In this document: positions 1 to 5,966 of the stretch, piece after piece
Position numbering within the stretch: the stretch's first letter is position 1
How the letters are laid out: each line of letters starts with the position of its first letter
Assembly (NCBI GenBank): GCA_964353465.1
Contig: CAYGWQ010000335.1
Coordinates: 1 to 5,966 of the forward strand
Length of the DNA stretch: 5,966 nucleotides
Source of the DNA: JAFNAG01 sp964353465
GTDB lineage: Bacteria; Acidobacteriota; UBA6911
Reading direction: 5' to 3'
Notes under the pieces: generated by a model
What the model saw: the letters and a program-made list of their open reading frames with translations, nothing else
Database searches by the model: none
Told to the model about the DNA's origin: nothing
Made by a program: the position numbers and the translations under genes

Positions 1-30
1 TGCGAGGGGTCCGCGAGTCAATCTCACATG

Positions 31-51
31 GTTTCGTGTATTTCGTGGTTT
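31..51 (+). repeat. Short dispersed repeat, copy 1 (two 9-base units)
   Basis: This 21-base block is built of two near-identical 9-base units, TTTCGTGTA (32-40) and TTTCGTGGT (41-49). It recurs in the same orientation at 3531-3551 with a single difference (T at 34, C at 3534). Both copies lie in non-coding DNA ahead of a gene pair. Similar CACGAAATACACGAAA-type intergenic repeats are familiar from several environmental bacterial genomes, but that is recollection and not a search result. Its function is unknown. Confidence 0.7.
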
Positions 52-54
52 GAG

Positions 55-82
55 TCGTGCAAGGCGGATTATAATCGCACGA
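55..82. promoter_or_regulatory. Inverted repeat bracketing a putative -10 box
   Basis: TCGTGC (55-60) and GCACGA (77-82) form a perfect 6-base inverted repeat separated by 16 bases. The -10-like hexamer lies inside the spacer. The spacer also contains the perfect 10-base palindrome GATTATAATC (67-76). A dyad across a -10 region could be an operator for a dimeric repressor, but arms this short can also arise by chance. No regulator gene is present in the window. Confidence 0.3.
70..75 (+). promoter_or_regulatory. Putative -10 promoter element for gene 1
   Basis: TATAAT is a perfect match to the sigma-70 -10 consensus and stands out in GC-rich surroundings, about 77 bases before the start of gene 1. 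The -35 is weak: at a 17-base spacing the hexamer is GGTTTG (47-52), which overlaps the end of the short repeat. There is no extended -10 TGn. If real, transcription would begin near position 82 and give a leader of about 70 nucleotides for genes 1 and 2. Confidence 0.4.
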
Positions 83-138
83 ATGGAGGGGGGATGTGTG
101 TGTGCGGTCGCCCCTGACCTCATGAATAGTGCTGATTA

Positions 139-146
139 AAGGAAGG
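139..146 (+). promoter_or_regulatory. Ribosome binding site of gene 1
   Basis: AAGGAAGG is a strong Shine-Dalgarno-like sequence. Its AAGGA core (139-143) ends 8 bases before the ATG at 152. It supports this start over the in-frame ATG at 170, which would still leave the twin-arginine motif intact. Confidence 0.75.
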
Positions 147-151
147 CCACA

Positions 152-1474
152 ATGAAGAAGCAACGCTCAATGCGTCGCCGGGATTTCCTCAAGAAGGCTC
201 CTCTGGCCGTAGCCGGGGCCGCTGCTTTCCCGAGCATCGTGCGGGGATCGGCGCTCGGCCTGAACGGTGCGGTGCCGCCGAGCGACCGGATCGTCATGGC
301 GGGCATAGGTTTCGGGATGCAGGGCGGCGGCAACATGCGGAATTTTCTCGGCAAGGGAGAGGTCCAATGGGTAGCTGTTTGCGACCTCGACGACCTGCAT
401 CTGCAGGAAGCCCGCGACATAGTCAACAAGAGGTACGGCAACAAGGACTGCGCCACTTACAAGGATTTCCGCGCGCTTTTTGCCCGCGCAGACCTGGACG
501 CTGTGTCCCTTGCCATTCCCGATCACTGGCACGCGATCGTGTCCATCTCCGCGGTCCGGGCGGGCCTGGACGTTTACGGCGAGAAGCCGCTGACCCACAG
601 CCTGCGCGAGGGGCGGGCCCTCTGCAATGCGGTAAAGCGCTACGGCCGCATCTGGCAGACCGGCAGCTGGCAGCGGTCCACGGACAACTTCTACCGGGCT
701 TGTGAGCTGGTCCGCAACAGCCGCATCGGGAAGATCCTGCGCGTCGAAGTCGGCCTCCCCCAAGGCCACCATGACTTCGCCGGCACGTTCGGGCAGGAAA
801 AGATCGTGCCGCCGCCGCCCGAGCTTGACTACGAAACCTGGATCGGTCCCGCGCCCCAGGCGCCGTATTGCAAGGCGCGCGTCCACATGAACTGGCGCTG
901 GAACATGGACTACGGCGGCGGACAGCTGATGGATTGGATCGGCCATCACCTCGACATAGCTCACTGGGGCCTCGGCTTCGATACCACGGGCCCAGTGTCG
1001 GTATGGGGCAAGGGCGACTTCCCTGCTGCCGGCATTTACAACAGCCCCGTCCGCTACTGGGTCGAAGCGGTCTACGAGGACGGCACGCCCATCATCCTGG
1101 CGGGCGGCTATCCCGAAATCCAGAGCGGCACGAAGTGGATCGGCGAACACGGCTGGGTATGGGTGGATCGCGGCGGATTCGAGGGCCAGCCCGCGCACCT
1201 TATGAATGAAGTTATCGGACCCAACGAAATCAAGCTGTACCAGAGCCGCGACCATTACCAGAACTTCGTCGATTGCGTGAAAAATCGGGCGCAGACCATT
1301 GCGCCGTGCGAGGTTGGGCACCGCTCGGCGAGTGTGGGGCATCTCGGCGTCATCGCCATCGAGACGGGCCGCAAGATCAAGTGGGACCCGGCAACGGAAA
1401 CCATCATCGGCGACCCCGGAGCCGAGCGCCTGCTCAGCCGCTCCTATCGGAAGCCCTGGCAGATCCCCGCTTGA
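152..1474 (+). CDS. Tat-exported Gfo/Idh/MocA family oxidoreductase
   Basis: This 440-residue protein appears full length. Residues 8-15 (RRRDFLKK), followed by a mild hydrophobic stretch at 17-30, form a twin-arginine signal, so the enzyme is probably exported folded with its nucleotide bound. The Rossmann domain follows: glycine-rich loop GIGFGMQGGG (51-60), acidic strand end CDLD (77-80), and the family's EKP motif (144-146) with presumed catalytic Lys145. The C-terminal substrate domain has the GGGQLMDWIGHHLDIAHW segment (255-272), whose Asp261, His265/266 and Asp268 match the usual active-site region. The tail from about 371 to 436 is typical of exported planctomycete-type members. The family performs NAD(P)-dependent oxidation or reduction of sugars, inositols and related compounds; the substrate cannot be read here. 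Glycosidase members (GH109) share the fold, but their signature is not evident. Gene 2 follows 14 bases later, suggesting cotranscription. Confidence 0.93.
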   Translation: MKKQRSMRRRDFLKKAPLAVAGAAAFPSIVRGSALGLNGAVPPSDRIVMAGIGFGMQGGGNMRNFLGKGEVQWVAVCDLDDLHLQEARDIVNKRYGNKDCATYKDFRALFARADLDAVSLAIPDHWHAIVSISAVRAGLDVYGEKPLTHSLREGRALCNAVKRYGRIWQTGSWQRSTDNFYRACELVRNSRIGKILRVEVGLPQGHHDFAGTFGQEKIVPPPPELDYETWIGPAPQAPYCKARVHMNWRWNMDYGGGQLMDWIGHHLDIAHWGLGFDTTGPVSVWGKGDFPAAGIYNSPVRYWVEAVYEDGTPIILAGGYPEIQSGTKWIGEHGWVWVDRGGFEGQPAHLMNEVIGPNEIKLYQSRDHYQNFVDCVKNRAQTIAPCEVGHRSASVGHLGVIAIETGRKIKWDPATETIIGDPGAERLLSRSYRKPWQIPA

Positions 1475-1476
1475 GG

Positions 1477-1483
1477 AAAGGAG
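1477..1483 (+). promoter_or_regulatory. Ribosome binding site of gene 2
   Basis: AAAGGAG lies directly after the TGA stop of gene 1 (1472-1474) and ends 5 bases before the ATG at 1489. It fixes the start of gene 2. The same reading frame is open for a further 72 codons upstream, from an ATG at 1273 inside gene 1, but that stretch is out-of-frame oxidoreductase sequence rich in Arg, Pro and His and would bury the signal peptide. Confidence 0.8.
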
Positions 1484-1488
1484 CGACC

Positions 1489-3471
1489 ATGCGAAATCCT
1501 GATATCCGCACAAAAGCCGGCACGATCCTCGTGGTTTTCATGATCCTTGCCGGGACCTGTTTCCCATTGCGAGCCCAGACAGCGGCGGCTTCCGCCTCGC
1601 TGGACCAGATCCTGAAAGAGCTCTCGACCTACGACGGGGGCATTGATTCAGCGCCGTTCTGGAAGCTCCGCGACTACGTCTATGCACGCAAGGACACCCC
1701 GGCAGGACGCGGGGAGTGCGAAACAAAGCTCCTGGAATTCCTCGGGACCAAGGCCACGCCCGTTGCGAAAATGGCGGCCTGCCGCATGCTGCGGCTGATC
1801 GGGACGGACACCTCGGTGCCGGTCCTCCAGGCTATGCTTCTGGACAAGGACTCGGCCGACATGGCGATGTATGCCCTGGTGAAGATCGCCGGGGCGGCTG
1901 TGGACAGAGCTCTGCTGCAAACCCTGCCCAGGGTTGACGGGGCAACGAAGACGGCTGTCATCGCCGCATTGGGCGAGCGCAGGTCCGGCGAAGCGGTCCC
2001 GGACCTGGCCCCTCTGCTCAAGCCCGGGAACGAATTTGCCGCGGCATCGGCCCTGGCACTTGGTGAGATCGGGGGCGAGCCGGCTGCCGGCGCACTGGTT
2101 TCGGCGCTGACACGCGCGCCTGCTGACCTGAAGCCTGTGATCGCCGCATCGGTCATGAAGTGCGCCGAAGCATTCGCAGCCGCCAAAAACGAGCGCATGG
2201 CGCTGCCGCTCTACAACGTGCTCCTGGGAGACTCCGCGCTCCCGGCATCGATCCGCAAGGGGGCCTTGATCGGCAGGATCTCCACTTCGGGAGACCAGGC
2301 TGGGGCCGTCCTGCTGGAGCAACTCAAGGGCGCGGATGCAGGCATGCAGGAGGTCGCGATCCTCAAGATCAAGGACATCGTCAAGCCCGACGCTATCGGC
2401 TCGGTTGCAGCGCTCCTGCCCGGGTTGCCCGAAGTCTCGCAGGTCAAACTGCTGGCTGTCCTCAGCGGGTATCCGAAGGCCCGGGTCCTGCCGGCGGTGC
2501 TCCAGGCTGCAAAAAGCAGCTCGGCGCCGGTCCGGATTGCGGCGCTGAAGGCTCTTGAATCGGTGGGAGACACGTCCACGGTGTCATTCCTGTCCGAAAC
2601 GGCGGCCAGGGCACGCGGCCCCGAACAGAGCGCGGCCCGCGGAGCCCTCAACCTGCTCAAAGGCCGCCAGGTCGACGATGCTGTGCTCACTCTGCTGGCG
2701 GCGAAGCCGCCGGAAGAGGTCCAGGTGGAACTCCTGCTGGCGATCGCCGAGCGGCGCAACTTCGCTGCGAAAAGCGCCGTCAGCGCGCTGCTCGACTCAT
2801 CCCCGTCGCGCGTCCGCATCCAGGCACTGAGAACGATGCGCGTCATCGGGACCCCCTCCGATATGCCGGCAATCCTGGCATTTCTGATCAAGACGGGAGA
2901 GGAATCGGAACGGGCGGAAGCGGAAACAACCGTGGCGGCACTGGCCCAGAAGATCATCAATCCCGACGGCCGCGCCAACTCCGTCAAGGAAATGCTGGCA
3001 AGCGAGAAGGGTGCGAAGGCGCGCGTGCGGCTTTGCGGTGTTCTCGGCCGGATCGGCGACGACAGCGCTCTGCCTGCCCTCAGAACGGCTGCCAAAGACC
3101 AGAACGAGGAGATCGTCGACGCCGCCGTGCGCGCTCTTGCCGCATGGCCAACACCGGCCGCCCGTGACGACCTGACCCTCCTGGCCCGGGAATCGAAGAA
3201 CGAAACCCATCGGCTGTTGGCCCTGCAGGGCGTGCTGCGCATGATCGGGCTGGAGCGAAACCGCAGGCCGGAGGCTGTGGTCGCCGATCTCAAACAGATC
3301 TCTCTGCTGGTGTCGCGCCCCGAAGAGAAAAGGCTCATTCTGGGCACTCTGACCCGGTTTGCCTGCGCGGATGCGCTCGCGCTGGCGGAGGCATTCCTCG
3401 GCGATGGTTCCGTGAAGGCGGAAGCTCAAGCCGCGGCCGGCAAAATCAAAGCCCAGCTTGCCAAAAAATAA
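1489..3471 (+). CDS. Exported HEAT-repeat protein
   Basis: The product is 660 residues. An N-terminal signal peptide is clear: basic residues Arg2-Lys9, a hydrophobic core at 11-23 (GTILVVFMILAGT), and a probable signal peptidase I site near Ala29. Cys24 does not sit in a good lipobox. The rest is an alpha-helical solenoid of HEAT-like repeats. Recurrent helix-turn motifs include LRLIGTDTSVPVL (101-113), LGEIGGEPAAGAL (191-203), LESVGDTSTVSFL (356-368), MRVIGTPSDMPAIL (450-463) and LGRIGDDSALPAL (519-531). No catalytic domain, haem motif or transmembrane segment follows the signal. HEAT solenoids generally serve as protein-binding scaffolds. Similar exported HEAT proteins occur near sugar oxidoreductases in planctomycete-like genomes (from memory). 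Its tight spacing behind gene 1 suggests a partner or scaffold for that enzyme, which is inference. The alpha-solenoid call is firm; the precise role is unknown. Confidence 0.9.
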   Translation: MRNPDIRTKAGTILVVFMILAGTCFPLRAQTAAASASLDQILKELSTYDGGIDSAPFWKLRDYVYARKDTPAGRGECETKLLEFLGTKATPVAKMAACRMLRLIGTDTSVPVLQAMLLDKDSADMAMYALVKIAGAAVDRALLQTLPRVDGATKTAVIAALGERRSGEAVPDLAPLLKPGNEFAAASALALGEIGGEPAAGALVSALTRAPADLKPVIAASVMKCAEAFAAAKNERMALPLYNVLLGDSALPASIRKGALIGRISTSGDQAGAVLLEQLKGADAGMQEVAILKIKDIVKPDAIGSVAALLPGLPEVSQVKLLAVLSGYPKARVLPAVLQAAKSSSAPVRIAALKALESVGDTSTVSFLSETAARARGPEQSAARGALNLLKGRQVDDAVLTLLAAKPPEEVQVELLLAIAERRNFAAKSAVSALLDSSPSRVRIQALRTMRVIGTPSDMPAILAFLIKTGEESERAEAETTVAALAQKIINPDGRANSVKEMLASEKGAKARVRLCGVLGRIGDDSALPALRTAAKDQNEEIVDAAVRALAAWPTPAARDDLTLLARESKNETHRLLALQGVLRMIGLERNRRPEAVVADLKQISLLVSRPEEKRLILGTLTRFACADALALAEAFLGDGSVKAEAQAAAGKIKAQLAKK

Positions 3472-3530
3472 AAAAGCGCGTTGCGCGAGCCTCGGTAAGC
3501 CCTGCAGAACTATAGAAGATATTTTTGCCT

Positions 3531-3551
3531 GTTCCGTGTATTTCGTGGTTT
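3531..3551 (+). repeat. Short dispersed repeat, copy 2
   Basis: This is the second copy of the repeat at 31-51, same orientation, 20 of 21 bases identical, with units TTCCGTGTA (3532-3540) and TTTCGTGGT (3541-3549). It ends 9 bases before the ATG of gene 3 and occupies the place where a Shine-Dalgarno sequence would be expected. It also lies within a 12-codon in-frame extension from a TTG at 3525. That extension would simply translate the repeat, which argues against using that start. Confidence 0.7.
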
Positions 3552-3560
3552 TATTGTTCC

Positions 3561-4262
3561 ATGAAAAATGATCGTATCCATGTAAACGCTGTCATACTGA
3601 CCGTCACAGCGGCCGTTCTGCTGGGCTCAACTGCGGGCGCTCTCCTCTATTCCCGGCAGGATCCCGTCAAGGAAGAGCTCAAGCTCCATCTGCCCAAGCC
3701 GATGTTCATCGGCACGCCAAGCAACATCAAGAGCGCAAACCTCGAGGTGGTCACGGGCAAGTCACGCAGGCCGTTTTTCGTTCTCAAAGGGACCAGGCTG
3801 TTGTCGCTCAGCAAGCGCGTCACTTCGAGCGACATGCAACCTGTGATCGGGGAGATCGATTTCGTCACTGACGGCGAGAAGTCGGGCGGTGACGGCTATT
3901 TCGTGGAGATCGGCCCGGGCAAGCAGTGGATCCAGGTCGACCTCGGAGCTTCGTGCATCCTCAACGCGATCCTTGTCTGGCATTACCACAGCCAGCCGCG
4001 TGTTTATCGCGATGTTGTGGTGCAGCTCTCGGACAACAAGGATTTCCTCAAGGGCGTGGTGACCTTATTCAACAATGACCACGACAATACCTCCGGCCTC
4101 GGCATAGGCAAGGACAGGGAATACATTGAAGTGAGCGAAGGGCGCCTCTTCGATCCCAAGGGAATCAAGGGCCGTTATGTCCGTCTCTACTCCAGCGGCA
4201 ACACCTCCAATGATTTGAATCACTACGTCGAAGTGGAGATCTACGGCACGCCAGCCAAATGA
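3561..4262 (+). CDS. Membrane-anchored discoidin (F5/8 type C-like) domain protein
   Basis: From the ATG at 3561 the protein is 233 residues. A short basic N-terminus precedes one hydrophobic segment at about 9-30 (VNAVILTVTAAVLLGSTAGALLY), predicted to anchor it with the C-terminal domain outside the cytoplasm. A linker at 31-75 contains the PKPMFIGTP segment. Residues 76-230 resemble a galactose-binding-like/discoidin beta sandwich: TSSD (88-91), VTDGEKSGGDGYFVEIGPG (102-120), QWIQVDLGA (122-130), DVVVQLSDNKDF (151-162) and the closing GRYVRLYSSG...VEVEIYG (204-229). The acidic stretch NNDHDN (171-176) could be a metal- or ligand-binding loop. Such domains usually bind glycans or surface ligands. 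I see no catalytic domain. No Shine-Dalgarno sequence precedes the start. The stop overlaps the ATG of gene 4, implying coupled expression with that membrane protein. The fold is fairly secure; the ligand is unknown. Confidence 0.85.
   Translation: MKNDRIHVNAVILTVTAAVLLGSTAGALLYSRQDPVKEELKLHLPKPMFIGTPSNIKSANLEVVTGKSRRPFFVLKGTRLLSLSKRVTSSDMQPVIGEIDFVTDGEKSGGDGYFVEIGPGKQWIQVDLGASCILNAILVWHYHSQPRVYRDVVVQLSDNKDFLKGVVTLFNNDHDNTSGLGIGKDREYIEVSEGRLFDPKGIKGRYVRLYSSGNTSNDLNHYVEVEIYGTPAK
4259..4262 (+). promoter_or_regulatory. ATGA stop/start overlap coupling genes 3 and 4
   Basis: The start ATG of gene 4 (4259-4261) overlaps the TGA stop of gene 3 (4260-4262). Such overlaps typically allow ribosomes finishing the first gene to reinitiate on the second, which keeps the two products in step. 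The absence of a well-placed Shine-Dalgarno for gene 4 fits this reading. Confidence 0.8.
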
Positions 4263-5887
4263 ACAAGGCTATTTTCTGTGTGCTCCTGTCGGCCGCCCTC
4301 TTTGCGGGGCTGGCCCTGCGATTTGGGCGCCTGGATATCCGGCCCATGCACCATGATGAGGCCAATCAGGCGGTCAAATTCGGGGCACTTCTCGAGACCG
4401 GCGAGTATCGCTACGACCGGAACGACCACCATGGCCCGACGCTCTATTATCTGACGCTGCCGGCGGCCTGGATCCGCGGGCAGGCGACGCTGGCTGAGCT
4501 CGACGAGTGGACCCTGCGGGCGGTCCCTGCGGCGATGGGCGTCGGGCTGATCCTCCTTTTCGGCCTGCTCGCCGGGGGACTGGGGCGCGAGGCGGTAGCC
4601 GTGGCCGCATGTTTCGCTGCCCTCTCACCGGCCCTGACCTACTACAGCCGGTTCTACATTCAGGAATCCCTCTTCGTTTTCCTTGTCATGGGCTTGCTGC
4701 TGGCGCTTGGACGGTATGCGCTCCGGCCCCACGCCGGTTGGTCGGTGGCTGCGGGCATCTGTGCCGGTCTGGCGTATGCCACGAAGGAGACGTCCATCAT
4801 CGTATTCGCGTCAGCGGGCGCAGCCCTGGCTCTTTCGCTGATCACGGCGAAGCGGATCCCGCTCCACAGTAATGCCCGGGAAGGAGAAGGGGGCGCTTTG
4901 GTCCCGGTCCTTGGCCGGCGTTATCGCAGGACGGCCGACATCTTGATCGGACTGGCTGTAGCGCTGTTCGTAGCCGGCGTTTTCTATTCGTCGTTCTTCA
5001 GAAATCCGGGCGGCGTACTTGAATCCGTCCGCGCGTTCAGGGAGTACGCAGCACGAGGGACGGAGGCGGGGATCCACGCGCATCCCTGGAGCTTCTATCT
5101 CGAGATTCTGGGATTCAGCGCCGCGGGCGGCCTGATCTGGTCGGAGGGGATGATTCTACTCCTGGCTCTGGCCGGCGCGGTCTTCGCCGCTTCGGGCAAA
5201 TGGCCCCACAACCGGGATGCCGGACAGGCGGCACATGTACAGAGAACGTACGCGGCGGAGAATTTCTGGGCACGGTATCTTTTTCTTTATTCTCTTATCA
5301 CTGCGGTGGCCTTCTCCTCGCTGCGCTACAAAACGCCCTGGAACCTGCTCCCCTTTTATGTCGGCTTTGTCTTGCTGGCGGGCATAGGTGCCGCGGGCCT
5401 GCTGCGAAACCTCCGATCCGGGTGGGCCCGAGGCATGCTGCTTCTCGCACTCATAGCCGGGTCGTGCCACCTGGGGATACAGAATTGGCGCGCAAACTAT
5501 CTGTATCCTGCGGATCCGCGCAATCCTCATGTGTACGCCCAGACGAGTCCCGATTTTTTGCGCCTGAGCCGGCGAGTGCACGAGCTGGCAGCCGTTCACC
5601 CGGATGGCAAGAGCATGCTGGTCAAGGTGATTGCGGGTTCCTATGAGCAATGGCCGTTGCCGTGGTACCTGCGTGATCTGCAGCGCGTCGGGTACTGGCC
5701 GGGACCGGCCGAGGCGGGCGGATTTGCGGGGGTGCCGGTGATCATCGCCTCGCAGGAAAACGCGGGAAAGTTGGAAGCGGCTTTGGGTGATCGTTTCCAG
5801 GCTGAATTCTACGGTCTCCGGCCCGGCGTGCTGTTGACGATTTATATTGACCGTACTCTCTGGGTTCGCTTCCTCAATACCCGGTAA
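4259..5887 (+). CDS. TIGR03663-type GT-C/GT39-like membrane protein (Agl23-like)
   Basis: This 542-residue protein is polytopic. An N-terminal membrane helix (about 4-22) is followed by the conserved extracytoplasmic HHDEANQA motif (31-38), whose Asp33-Glu34 matches the acidic pair of GT-C glycosyltransferases such as the PMT/ArnT families, then HHGPTLYYL (57-65). Further landmarks are YYSRFYIQESLFVF (128-141), YATKETS (173-179), RYKTPWNLLPFY (357-368) and WPLPWYLRDLQRVGYWP (465-481). About ten further hydrophobic segments lie between roughly 90 and 406, and the last 130 residues form a soluble tail. These features fit the TIGR03663 family, annotated as flippase activity-associated/Agl23-like. 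GT39 relatives transfer sugars from lipid-linked donors on the outer face of the membrane; activity of this group is not established. The start uses the ATGA overlap with gene 3, with no close Shine-Dalgarno (TGGAGA at 4234-4239 is too far), so translational coupling is likely. Confidence 0.88.
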   Translation: MNKAIFCVLLSAALFAGLALRFGRLDIRPMHHDEANQAVKFGALLETGEYRYDRNDHHGPTLYYLTLPAAWIRGQATLAELDEWTLRAVPAAMGVGLILLFGLLAGGLGREAVAVAACFAALSPALTYYSRFYIQESLFVFLVMGLLLALGRYALRPHAGWSVAAGICAGLAYATKETSIIVFASAGAALALSLITAKRIPLHSNAREGEGGALVPVLGRRYRRTADILIGLAVALFVAGVFYSSFFRNPGGVLESVRAFREYAARGTEAGIHAHPWSFYLEILGFSAAGGLIWSEGMILLLALAGAVFAASGKWPHNRDAGQAAHVQRTYAAENFWARYLFLYSLITAVAFSSLRYKTPWNLLPFYVGFVLLAGIGAAGLLRNLRSGWARGMLLLALIAGSCHLGIQNWRANYLYPADPRNPHVYAQTSPDFLRLSRRVHELAAVHPDGKSMLVKVIAGSYEQWPLPWYLRDLQRVGYWPGPAEAGGFAGVPVIIASQENAGKLEAALGDRFQAEFYGLRPGVLLTIYIDRTLWVRFLNTR

Positions 5888-5966
5888 GTGTGCCCCTGGA
5901 GTGCTGCGCTCCTGCCTGAACCTTATACGGAACCGGGTACGGATATTCGTGTGCCGCACCTTCGGC
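5888..5966. other. 3' flank without a recognisable gene
   Basis: The 79 bases after gene 4 hold no supportable coding region. A small hairpin is possible at 5898-5912 (GGAGTG, loop CTG, CGCTCC, with one G-T pair), but no T-tract follows, so it is not a convincing intrinsic terminator. TTCGTGT at 5946-5952 matches seven bases of the short repeat and could be chance. Confidence 0.4.

Noticed and set aside
106..119. Small inverted repeat GGTC-N6-GACC in the leader
   Set aside because: Four-base arms are expected by chance in GC-rich sequence, and nothing else supports a structured element such as a riboswitch.
2..139. Open frame at the left edge that might be the tail of an upstream gene
   Set aside because: It translates the short repeat and the TATAAT region, has no recognisable motif, and a second frame is also open across most of it. 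Non-coding leader is more likely.
1273..1488. 72-codon N-terminal extension of gene 2
   Set aside because: It lies inside gene 1 in another frame, has low-complexity Arg/Pro/His composition and would bury a clear signal peptide. The Shine-Dalgarno at 1477-1483 points to 1489.
167..1513. 448-codon open frame on the minus strand opposite gene 1
   Set aside because: It mirrors the oxidoreductase almost end to end, as GC-rich genes often do. Its translation has no recognisable domain, and the + strand gene has a Tat signal, family motifs and a ribosome binding site.
2211..3347. 378-codon minus-strand open frame opposite gene 2
   Set aside because: Its Ser/Arg/Ala-rich translation is typical of an antisense shadow of an Ala/Leu-rich HEAT gene. 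There is no motif and no start context.
3462..3487. Possible intrinsic terminator reading on the minus strand (hairpin GCGC-GCGC followed by a T-rich run)
   Set aside because: The stem is only four bases. The T-run on the minus strand is the complement of the lysine codons and stop at the end of gene 2. There is no minus-strand gene to terminate, and no T-tract on the + strand.
5156..5959. 267-codon minus-strand open frame at the right edge
   Set aside because: It runs opposite the conserved GT-C gene, has no family motif, and is explained as an antisense shadow.

Overview
The window is 5,966 bases of GC-rich bacterial DNA. It carries four complete protein-coding genes, all on the + strand and tightly packed. 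No RNA gene, insertion sequence, integrase or CRISPR array is visible. The gene types are a Tat-exported Gfo/Idh/MocA oxidoreductase, a secreted HEAT-repeat protein, a membrane-anchored discoidin-like domain protein and a TIGR03663-type GT-C membrane protein. Together with the GC-rich coding style they recall uncultured Planctomycetota/Verrucomicrobiota/Lentisphaerota-type, Hydrogenedentota-like or Acidobacteriota genomes. That placement rests on family resemblance from memory, and no marker gene settles it.

Layout. Positions 1-151 are a non-coding leader. It has a short repeat (31-51), a consensus-like TATAAT (70-75) bracketed by a small inverted repeat, and a good Shine-Dalgarno site (139-146). 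Gene 1 (152-1474) encodes the exported oxidoreductase. After 14 bases comes gene 2 (1489-3471), a 660-residue exported HEAT-repeat protein with its own strong ribosome binding site. An 89-base gap (3472-3560) holds a second, same-orientation copy of the leader repeat (3531-3551), 20 of 21 bases identical. Gene 3 (3561-4262) encodes an N-terminally anchored discoidin (F5/8 type C-like) protein. Gene 4 (4259-5887) overlaps it by an ATGA and encodes a polytopic GT-C-fold membrane protein of the GT39/Agl23-like TIGR03663 family. The last 79 bases contain no recognisable gene.

How the genes may work together. All four products are predicted to act at or beyond the cytoplasmic membrane, and three have links to carbohydrates: sugar oxidation, glycan-binding fold, and lipid-linked sugar transfer. 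Genes 1-2 and genes 3-4 look like two tightly coupled pairs, each preceded by one copy of the short repeat. A shared role in envelope or extracellular glycan metabolism is plausible but inferred. The strongest leads are the coupled discoidin/GT-C pair and the repeat ahead of each gene pair. I see no convincing evidence of a wholly new defence or mobile system.
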